Position numbers and translations under genes: made by a program
Assembly (NCBI GenBank): GCA_002591705.1
Contig: PAAB01000002.1
Location: 28,847 to 34,077 of the forward strand
Length of the DNA stretch: 5,231 nt
From: Phycisphaerae bacterium
GTDB taxonomy: Bacteria > Planctomycetota > Phycisphaerae > Phycisphaerales > SM1A02
Direction of reading: 5' to 3'
Notes under the pieces: generated by a model
What the model saw: only the letters and a program-made list of their open reading frames with translations
Told to the model about the DNA's origin: nothing
Databases searched by the model: none
Shown: piece by piece, positions 1 to 4,686 of the stretch
Position numbering within the stretch: position 1 is the first letter of the stretch
Layout: each line of letters opens with the position of its first letter

Positions 1-69
1 GGCTCGTCCCAGCGGGCGGATGATGGGACTATCTAGTAGGATCGGACCGGTTCGAGTCAGGAGATCCTC

Positions 70-255
70 ATGGCACTCAGTCGAGATCCATCCTCACGCA
101 TGATTGCTGGCGTCTGCAGCGGTATTTCCCGCGAGTACGGCTGGGATCCCACCGTGATTCGACTTCTCACCGTGATTCTGGCCCTGGTCACGGCCGTGCT
201 GCCGTTCATCGTGGTGTACGTGATCCTCTGGATCATCATGCCCGAAGCGTCCTGA
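70..255 (+). CDS. PspC-domain small membrane protein
   Basis: A 61-residue protein made almost wholly of one PspC domain. Residues 10-31 hold the family pattern of a basic residue, the I-A-G-V-C-S-G-I run, an aromatic 'EYGWDP' segment and then 'TVIRLL'. Residues 32-57 form one long hydrophobic segment ending in 'LWIIMPE', the usual end of this domain. In PspC of the phage shock system the domain sits in the inner membrane and signals envelope stress. Stand-alone copies of about 60 residues are common in many phyla and mostly uncharacterised, so a phage-shock role is only an inference; no pspA, pspB or pspF is visible here. The ATG at 70 has an AGGAG box at 59-63, six bases upstream. The gene seems to be transcribed alone, as a hairpin follows 22 bases after the stop. 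Confidence 0.92.
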   Translation: MALSRDPSSRMIAGVCSGISREYGWDPTVIRLLTVILALVTAVLPFIVVYVILWIIMPEAS

Positions 256-277
256 ATTCCTCGAATGCGGTCTTCCG

Positions 278-301
278 GTCGGTCCGTTCGCACGGACTGA
301 C
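278..301 (+). terminator. Hairpin after the PspC gene, possible terminator
   Basis: A 10-bp stem (278-287 pairing with 292-301, one G-U pair) closes a four-base TCGC loop, 22 bases after the PspC stop codon. The stem is GC-rich and well placed to end transcription. No clear run of T follows directly; the nearest is TTTT at 329-332. It is therefore not a textbook intrinsic terminator and may only protect the 3' end. Confidence 0.4.
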
Positions 302-525
302 GGATGTCCGATGCGCTGATTGATGCAGTTTTGAAATCAACGTGAATGGGAACGACCGGTTCGTTGATTGATCTCTGTGAGAGGCCGGTGCGGGCATGGA
401 CGCCTTCCGCCGGTCGGGCTCGTGGAGAGGGCCGCATCGCGGATCTCCGGAGCGAGAGACCGAGTGAGTTCTGTGGAAATGGCGAGGCCAACGGGCCTCC
501 ACGCGATCGAACCCCTCAGACTCCC

Positions 526-531
526 GAAGGA
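526..531 (+). promoter_or_regulatory. Ribosome binding site deciding the start at 539
   Basis: GAAGGA lies seven bases before the ATG at 539. That ATG opens directly on a signal peptide. The upstream in-frame TTG at 368 would give 57 extra residues with no export signal, so this site fixes the start. Confidence 0.7.
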
Positions 532-538
532 CAACCAG

Positions 539-1933
539 ATGAACAGCATGAAGAACGGCGCCCATGTCGCCGCCGTGATCACTGTCGCCCTGCTCGGCGT
601 CCCCGATGTCGCCAGCAGCGAGGTGACCCCCCAGCACGCGAACGTACACCCGGACAACACCATCGACATCCTCGACCTGCTCCAGATCGTCGGGTCCATG
701 CACGAATACTGCGAATGCCCCGAGGATGTGAACGGTGACGGCCAGGTCAACGTGACCGACATCCGTCAGGTCATCATGTTCTGGGGCCAGACCGTCGATC
801 CGATCGAGCCGGAGACGGATGACGGCGCATCGGAGATCCCCGACGTCGATCAGCATGCCGAAACCGTCTACGCAGGACCGGATCCCGTCCTGCTGGATGG
901 AATCTACTACGACGCACTGTCCCGCAACCGGAACCGCGCGGAACTGGGCATCGAACTCGAGCAGGGGTGGCGGACCCGTGCGCACAATCGCGAATACGGC
1001 ATCGACGTGCTTCCGTACGCCTATGGAGGCGGCGTGGACTACAACGCGGACATGACCTATTCGGCCACGGATCTTCAGCGTTTCGAAGACTGGCTCGACG
1101 AGCACGTACCCAACGGCTACACGGGACCCGTCGTGCTGGACATGGAGGGTGAATGGTGGGTTCGGATGTCGAACGCCACCGAGTCGGAGATGGCCGAGAT
1201 CATCGACTTCTACATCCAGGGGCTCGAATACGCCGAGGCCCTGCGCCCGAACGCCAAGTTCGGCTACTGGGGGCTTCCCAAGAAGCACATGACCGTGGAC
1301 CACTACACGGGGCCGTCGATGGCACGACTGCTGCAGGCTTCGGGTGCGATCTTTCCCGACACCTACGAGACGAATCCGGGGCGGGACGACAGCACGCGGC
1401 TGAAGAAGCACGTGGAACGCTGCATCGAGCTGGTGCGGGGCGAGGTTCCCGTCTACACGCAGATGTTTCCCCGCCACCGCAACGCCGAGACCCGCCAGTG
1501 GTGCTACTACTTCGATGACGACGAGTTCCTGCGGGACCAGGCCCGTGCATCGCTCGACGCCCGCTGGGTCGATGCCCGGGGCCGCACGCACCGGGTCGCA
1601 GGGATTGCCGTCTGGGACTACTACAACTACGTCCGTCTGTACCACGACGACTGGCACGATCTTTCGAACCGGGAGATCTCGGCGCTGTGGAACGAGATCG
1701 ATGCCCGGCACGTCGAACTCTACGGGGCGCTTCGCCGTCTGGTCTCGGAATACGCAGTCGCAGGAGACGCCGTGGCCGATGGTGCCAAGCCGGCGGCCCG
1801 TGAGCTGCCCGCCCGACCCAAGCGCTTCGCCCAACGTCGGCCTGCGCAGAAGCTGCAGAAGGCGCAGTCTGTGAAGCGGACTGTCCGAACCACGTCCTCT
1901 TCGGGACGAGGAACGCGTGGCAAGACTCGCTAG
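539..1933 (+). CDS. Secreted dockerin-like / GH56-like TIM-barrel protein
   Basis: A 464-residue exported protein. Residues 1-27 look like a signal peptide: a Lys, a hydrophobic core 'VAAVITVALLG', and a cleavage region near 'VASS'. Residues 36-84 form a dockerin-like pair of EF-hand loops. The first is degenerate ('DNTIDILDLL'). The second is canonical, with D63, N65, D67, Q69, N71 and D74, preceded by a C-x-C at 58-60. After an acidic linker, residues about 105-405 read as a TIM-barrel hydrolase. 'VVLDMEGEWW' (198-207) carries a D-x-E pair (D201, E203), 'KFGYWGLP' (240-247) resembles the W/Y-G-Y-Y-x-F-P strand of hyaluronidases, and then come 'IFPDTYETN' and 'VPVYTQMFP' (303-311). The order and spacing resemble glycoside hydrolase family 56, which uses a D-x-E catalytic motif. 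GH56-like activity is inferred from pattern only, and the substrate is unknown. The last 49 residues are low-complexity and very basic. A dockerin next to the signal peptide, rather than at the C terminus, is unusual. Confidence 0.85.
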   Translation: MNSMKNGAHVAAVITVALLGVPDVASSEVTPQHANVHPDNTIDILDLLQIVGSMHEYCECPEDVNGDGQVNVTDIRQVIMFWGQTVDPIEPETDDGASEIPDVDQHAETVYAGPDPVLLDGIYYDALSRNRNRAELGIELEQGWRTRAHNREYGIDVLPYAYGGGVDYNADMTYSATDLQRFEDWLDEHVPNGYTGPVVLDMEGEWWVRMSNATESEMAEIIDFYIQGLEYAEALRPNAKFGYWGLPKKHMTVDHYTGPSMARLLQASGAIFPDTYETNPGRDDSTRLKKHVERCIELVRGEVPVYTQMFPRHRNAETRQWCYYFDDDEFLRDQARASLDARWVDARGRTHRVAGIAVWDYYNYVRLYHDDWHDLSNREISALWNEIDARHVELYGALRRLVSEYAVAGDAVADGAKPAARELPARPKRFAQRRPAQKLQKAQSVKRTVRTTSSSGRGTRGKTR

Positions 1934-1956
1934 AGCCGCCAACGTTTCCATGTCTT

Positions 1957-1994
1957 CGGACGGCCGGAAGTCAGTGGGGGCTTCCGGTCGTCCG
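1957..1994. terminator. Long hairpin between convergent genes
   Basis: A 14-bp stem (1957-1970 pairing with 1981-1994, one mismatch that can pair as G-U in one strand's RNA) encloses a 10-base loop. It starts 23 bases after the stop of the dockerin/GH-like gene. It also spans the end of the convergent glycosyltransferase gene: the right arm encodes part of its last codons and the loop contains its stop codon (1971-1973). No T run flanks either side, so a bidirectional terminator or transcript-end stabiliser is likely but unproven. Confidence 0.55.
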
Positions 1995-2735
1995 GCACAT
2001 GGTGGCCAACTGGCGATAGCGCTGGTGCGTCGCGGATGCGATGTCGATCGAGAGGGTGAAGCCCTTCCAGCCGTCCAGCAGACCTCCCTTGAGCAGGAAG
2101 GATCGGACGAAGGCCCACGTTCCGCGGGCGACGGCGGTCGCCCGCGTGGCTCGTTTCCCCGCCGCAAAGGCCGATTCCGCCCCCAGGCGGGCGTAGCGTC
2201 GGGACTTGTCGTGCATCTCGGCTCGGGTCCGGACCGAGTAGTGCAGGATGCGCCCCCGCATCCGGCCGATCCGCCCGTCCACGTGGATCCGCTCGTGCAC
2301 GGGGGCGTCATCGAATCGTCCGGCGTTGCGACGGAACAGTCGGAGCTTGCGCTCGCCGCTCCACTCCCCGAAGCGCATGAAGCGTCCGCAGTAGTTCGAA
2401 CGGAAGGGCAGCAGGAAGGCATTGCATTCGGTCCCGACCAGCGTCTCGAGCATCTCCTGCTTCAGCGATTCGGAGACCCGCTCATCGCAGTCAAGGGACA
2501 GAATCCAGTCACCGGATGCGAGGTCGAGGGCGTGGTTCTTCTGCAGGCCGAACCCCTGCCAGGGAACCTCGTGCACCTGATCCGTCCAGCGGGCCGCGAT
2601 CGCACGGGTGTCGTCGGTGCTGCCGGAGTCGACCACAATGATTTCATCCGCCCAGGACACGCTGCGAAGGCAGTCCTCGATGTCTTCAGCCTCGTCCCGG
2701 CTGATGATGATGACGCTGATGGATGGCTTGGTCAT
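1971..2735 (-). CDS. Family 2 glycosyltransferase, WaaE/KdtX-like
   Basis: A 254-residue protein with a full GT-A fold of glycosyltransferase family 2. The N terminus reads 'ISVIIISRDEAEDI' (6-19), followed by the nucleotide-binding 'VVDSGSTDDT' (34-43). 'GFGLQKNHAL' (61-70), the D-x-D metal site in 'SLDCDE' (D82, D84) and 'VHER' (146-149) follow. The C-terminal 'GGLLDGWKGF' (217-226) and the length match the WaaE/LgtF subgroup, which adds glucose or heptose to the inner core of lipopolysaccharide. The protein lacks a signal peptide and should act at the cytoplasmic face of the membrane on a nucleotide-sugar donor. The acceptor here is unknown, and no other surface-sugar gene is visible. I chose the ATG at 2735. 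A TTG at 2747 would add four residues but overlaps the candidate -10 box. Only a weak GGA precedes the ATG. Confidence 0.9.
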   Translation of the reverse strand: MTKPSISVIIISRDEAEDIEDCLRSVSWADEIIVVDSGSTDDTRAIAARWTDQVHEVPWQGFGLQKNHALDLASGDWILSLDCDERVSESLKQEMLETLVGTECNAFLLPFRSNYCGRFMRFGEWSGERKLRLFRRNAGRFDDAPVHERIHVDGRIGRMRGRILHYSVRTRAEMHDKSRRYARLGAESAFAAGKRATRATAVARGTWAFVRSFLLKGGLLDGWKGFTLSIDIASATHQRYRQLATMCRTTGSPH

Positions 2736-2746
2736 GTTCGCATCCA

Positions 2747-2775
2747 ATTGTCGGTCGCCGGGAGGCCGGTGTCAA
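2747..2775 (-). promoter_or_regulatory. Candidate sigma-70-type promoter for the glycosyltransferase
   Basis: On the minus strand a perfect TTGACA (2775-2770) is followed after exactly 17 bases by GACAAT (2752-2747), four of six matches to the -10 consensus. Transcription would begin near 2740, only about five bases before the ATG at 2735. That would make a nearly leaderless message and fits the lack of a good ribosome binding site. The boxes come from E. coli consensus and may not apply fully to this phylum. Confidence 0.45.
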
Positions 2776-2797
2776 AGGCCCCGAGCTGCCGTATGAT
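2769..2797 (+). promoter_or_regulatory. Candidate promoter for the first chagasin-like lipoprotein
   Basis: TATGAT at 2792-2797 matches the -10 consensus at five of six positions. It lies 17 bases after GTGTCA (2769-2774), which matches the -35 consensus at four of six. The -35 overlaps the minus-strand -35 at 2770-2775. Transcription would start near 2804 and leave room for the ribosome binding site at 2809-2815. Confidence 0.4.
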
Positions 2798-2821
2798 GGA
2801 TGCTCTCGAAGGGAGTGCTCC

Positions 2822-3259
2822 ATGCATCGATCGATCTCAACCGTATTCATCGCCATCGGTCTGATGGCCTTCGCCGGCGCCTGCCAGTCCGGCTCGCATG
2901 GTTCGCAATCCACTTCACAGGTGGGACGCGACACCGTGACGGTCACCATGAGCCAGAACGGTGGACGGATTCGCTTGCAGCAGGGGCAGACCCTTCTCGT
3001 CCAGCTTCCCGAGTCGGCGGCGAGGGGACTGACGTGGGAGATGGAAGCCATGCCGGATCAGAGTGTCCTGATGCCGAACGGGCAGCGCCATCTGCGCAGT
3101 CAGGAACAGGCCGAGTACGGCAGTCTGCTGACCGATCAGGAACTCCGGTTCCAGGCGGTGGGCCCGGGGACCACCACGGTCTCGCTGGCCTACGACCGTC
3201 CCGGGGGCGGCGAGGCAACCGTGCAATCCAGATTCTCGGTCAGCGTCGTAGTCGACTGA
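2822..3259 (+). CDS. Lipoprotein with a divergent chagasin-like (I42) domain
   Basis: A 145-residue protein. Residues 1-20 are a lipoprotein signal ending in 'FAGAC', with C21 as the likely lipidated residue. A Gln/Ser-rich linker follows, then a beta-rich domain (about 37-145). The order of elements matches the chagasin family of cysteine protease inhibitors (I42): a strand 'IRLQQGQTLLVQLPES' with G69 and W72 at the first-loop position, 'FQAVGPGTTTVSLAYDRP' (110-127), and a final strand 'FSVSVVVD'. The N-P-x-T-G loop of active inhibitors is replaced by 'SAARG' (65-69). The R-P-W loop survives only as 'DRPG', without the Trp. Inhibitory activity is therefore uncertain; the fold assignment is firmer than the function. 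The ATG at 2822 has AAGGGAG at 2809-2815, six bases upstream. The stop codon abuts that of the convergent paralogue. Confidence 0.85.
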   Translation: MHRSISTVFIAIGLMAFAGACQSGSHGSQSTSQVGRDTVTVTMSQNGGRIRLQQGQTLLVQLPESAARGLTWEMEAMPDQSVLMPNGQRHLRSQEQAEYGSLLTDQELRFQAVGPGTTTVSLAYDRPGGGEATVQSRFSVSVVVD

Positions 3260-3278
3260 TCAGTCCGCAACCACGACG
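3244..3278. terminator. Palindrome at the junction of two convergent genes
   Basis: GACTGATCAGTC (3254-3265) is a perfect 12-base palindrome centred exactly between the two abutting stop codons. It is flanked by CGTCGT (3244-3249) and its complement ACGACG (3273-3278). These can form a stem with an internal loop and a GATC end loop. No T run follows. A role in ending transcription from both sides is inferred from position alone. Confidence 0.35.
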
Positions 3279-3661
3279 GTGATTCGGTACCGATCGTCTT
3301 CGGGGCCCGGACTGCGTCCCGGGGGAACGAGGCCGAACTGCAGCGTGCACTCGCCGATGTGATCGGCGCGGTACCGCCAGATGCGTGTTCCGCCCGCTCC
3401 GACGATGCCCGACGCTGCGGCGTCGCCGATGTAGGTGCTGCCCATTTCGGTGAGCAGTGCCGGCCTGAAATCATCCGTGGGAAGCCACCGGTAGCCCGTG
3501 CTGGGATTTTCGGGCAGCTTCAACTCGATCACGTCCCCGGAATGCACGGTGATCCGTTTTCCGTCCATCGCTTCATCGGCGATCACGGTTCGATCACCAG
3601 CGGAATGACAGCCGGTCAGGGCAACGGCAAGCAGGACCGCCAGCGTCAAGAGGCATCGCAT
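3260..3661 (-). CDS. Chagasin-like (I42) protease inhibitor lipoprotein
   Basis: A 133-residue protein starting 'MRCLLTLAVLLAVALTGC', a textbook lipoprotein signal with C18 as the lipidated residue. The rest is one chagasin-like domain. 'LPENPSTGYRW' (49-59) is the canonical first inhibitory loop (N-P-x-T-G-Y-x-W). 'GAGGTRIWRY' (88-97) fits the G-x-x-G loop and following strand. The third loop, normally R-P-W, is replaced by 'PPGRS' (113-117). Members of this family block papain-like cysteine proteases by pushing three loops into the active-site cleft. An envelope-anchored inhibitor of own or foreign proteases is therefore likely. The gene lies 23 bases after the pseudopilin stop, probably in the same transcript. 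I chose the ATG at 3661 because GGAG sits eight bases upstream. The ATG at 3667 (two extra residues) is only two bases from that site. Confidence 0.88.
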   Translation of the reverse strand: MRCLLTLAVLLAVALTGCHSAGDRTVIADEAMDGKRITVHSGDVIELKLPENPSTGYRWLPTDDFRPALLTEMGSTYIGDAAASGIVGAGGTRIWRYRADHIGECTLQFGLVPPGRSPGPEDDRYRITVVVAD

Positions 3662-3669
3662 GATCATGG

Positions 3670-3673
3670 CTCC
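3670..3673 (-). promoter_or_regulatory. Ribosome binding site deciding the inhibitor start
   Basis: GGAG on the minus strand stands eight bases before the ATG at 3661 but only two before the ATG at 3667. This favours the shorter protein. The site lies in the short gap after the pseudopilin stop codon. Confidence 0.6.
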
Positions 3674-3684
3674 GGGTTCGTGGC

Positions 3685-4611
3685 TCAGGGGTTCTGGAGA
3701 TCAAGCACCCAGTCGGGCTTCCACGCCTGGTTGGTCCACAGTCGCATGTCGGCGAGTTCCTGCATGGATCGCAGGGCGGTGCTTCCGTCGAGCATTGAGG
3801 TGGCGGACTTGCCGCGGATTCGCAGGGACAGGTATCCGCTCTTGGATGGAGCAAGCGGCTCCTCGTACAGGGGACCGCCGTCCTCGTCCTCGGCCCAACG
3901 CCATCCGGTGGTGAGGTAGTAGGGGCTCTGGATGAAGAAGAAGCCTTCGACGTCGCTGTCGCCCTGTGGGCCTCCACCGCGGGAGGAGCCGAACAGCAAC
4001 TGGTCGGCGGGACGCTGCACCTCGGCCAAACGTTGCGCGTAGTAGCACTGGCCGGTGAATCGACCCAGGGTGTGCAGGTCGCCGTAGATGGAACCCTGCA
4101 TGCCACCGATCCATTCACCATTGAGTCCGAAGGATGGGAACACGCTCGTCAGGTAGGCGAAACCGTCCGTACCCCGGCGTTGATCGATGTACTGGCGAGC
4201 TTCGTTGACGAACAGCGAATCGACCGCGTCATCGAGGTAGGGAAGGATGCGCCAGGTCCAGCGGCGTTTGGCGGGCCCTCCCAGCAGGTTGCCGTCGGGA
4301 CCCTGGACGTCGTAATTCCCTTCGTAGTGCTCATCACCGGGGGACTGGGAGAGGTAGCCGGGCATGAGTTCCCCGTTGGTATCCGTGGCGTAGCCCACGT
4401 AGCCCTGGGAGAGCTGCCGGGCGGCGGCCAGCTCGGTGGCTCCTGCGGCCTGATCGGAAAGGGACTTCAGCGAGGGGATAATGATGGCCAGAAGGACACC
4501 GACCACGGCAATCACGGTCATGACCTCGGTCAGGGTAAAACCACGCTGCAAGGACCTTAGAAGGGTATTTTGGTGGATCCGAGACTCGTCTTTGGGAGTA
4601 CTGCAAATCAT
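3685..4611 (-). CDS. Type II secretion / type IV pilus-like pseudopilin
   Basis: A 308-residue prepilin-like protein. A 24-residue leader ends in 'LQRG', followed by 'FTLTEVMTVIAVVGVLLAIIIPSL' (25-48). This is the prepilin peptidase site (cut after G24, methylated Phe at +1, Glu29 at +5) and the hydrophobic helix that packs into the filament. Further on come 'YATDTNGELMPGY' (74-86), 'RWTWRILPYL' (117-126), and near the C terminus 'SMLDGS' (272-277), which matches the DG part of the H-X9-DG end common in planctomycete pseudopilins. The protein is probably exported through a pilus- or T2SS-like machine; no machine genes are in the window. I took the ATG at 4611. An extension to 4746 would read into the divergent gene. 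A TTG at 4551, with AAGG three bases upstream, would give a four-residue leader and remains possible. No clear ribosome binding site precedes 4611. Confidence 0.88.
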   Translation of the reverse strand: MICSTPKDESRIHQNTLLRSLQRGFTLTEVMTVIAVVGVLLAIIIPSLKSLSDQAAGATELAAARQLSQGYVGYATDTNGELMPGYLSQSPGDEHYEGNYDVQGPDGNLLGGPAKRRWTWRILPYLDDAVDSLFVNEARQYIDQRRGTDGFAYLTSVFPSFGLNGEWIGGMQGSIYGDLHTLGRFTGQCYYAQRLAEVQRPADQLLFGSSRGGGPQGDSDVEGFFFIQSPYYLTTGWRWAEDEDGGPLYEEPLAPSKSGYLSLRIRGKSATSMLDGSTALRSMQELADMRLWTNQAWKPDWVLDLQNP

Positions 4612-4686
4612 GGGGCGGCCAGAAAGTACATCAATTTTGCGTATCAGTCGTTGAAATTGGGTCTCAATTACAATAAAAGGACCTTT
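4612..4686. promoter_or_regulatory. AT-rich divergent promoter region
   Basis: This gap separates the divergent pseudopilin and secreted-protein genes. Only 22 of the 66 bases at 4621-4686 are G or C, far below the flanking genes, as expected for a promoter region. Candidate elements are TTGAAA at 4651-4656 and TACAAT at 4669-4674 on the plus strand, but their spacing of 12 bases is too short for a normal pair. On the minus strand TTGAGA (4667-4662) has no good -10. An inverted repeat AATTG-N5-CAATT (4655-4669) could be an operator. No single promoter is convincing. Confidence 0.45.
4677..4681 (+). promoter_or_regulatory. Ribosome binding site of the right-edge gene
   Basis: AAGGA lies five bases before the ATG at 4687, which opens directly on a signal peptide. 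It supports this start for the incomplete gene. Confidence 0.65.

Larger units (their letters stand above)
256..538 (+). other. Non-coding leader before the dockerin/GH-like gene
   Basis: These 283 bases hold no gene I can support. After the hairpin at 278-301 there is a direct repeat of TGATTGAT (317-324 and 365-372). There is also an 8-bp inverted repeat, AATCAACG at 335-342 against CGTTGATT at 362-369, enclosing a shorter GAAC/GTTC pair (350-353/359-362). The promoter of the next gene should lie here, but I found no convincing -35/-10 pair. An in-frame TTG at 368 could extend the next protein by 57 residues. That extension would bury the signal peptide and is rich in Arg, so it is more likely untranslated. 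Confidence 0.5.

Noticed and set aside
57..491. A 144-codon minus-strand frame over the PspC gene and leader
   Set aside because: It covers a clear PspC gene on the other strand and shows no domain.
368..538. N-terminal extension of the dockerin/GH-like protein from TTG at 368
   Set aside because: It would add 57 Arg-rich residues before a signal peptide. The ATG at 539 has a good GAAGGA box and opens on the signal itself.
1915..1930. Arg-rich C-terminal end of the dockerin/GH-like protein read as a sorting signal
   Set aside because: PEP-CTERM or LPXTG signals need a hydrophobic segment before the basic end. None is present, so this is not a sorting signal of those kinds.
236..2422. A 728-codon open frame on the minus strand, the longest in the window
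   Set aside because: It runs antisense to the dockerin/GH-like gene and overlaps the glycosyltransferase in another frame. Its translation shows no domain and is rich in Arg, Pro, Ser and Gly. Long open antisense frames are expected in high-GC DNA.
1917..2864. A 315-codon plus-strand frame opposite the glycosyltransferase
   Set aside because: It is the antisense shadow of a gene with clear GT2 motifs. It has no ribosome binding site that I trust and no recognisable domain.
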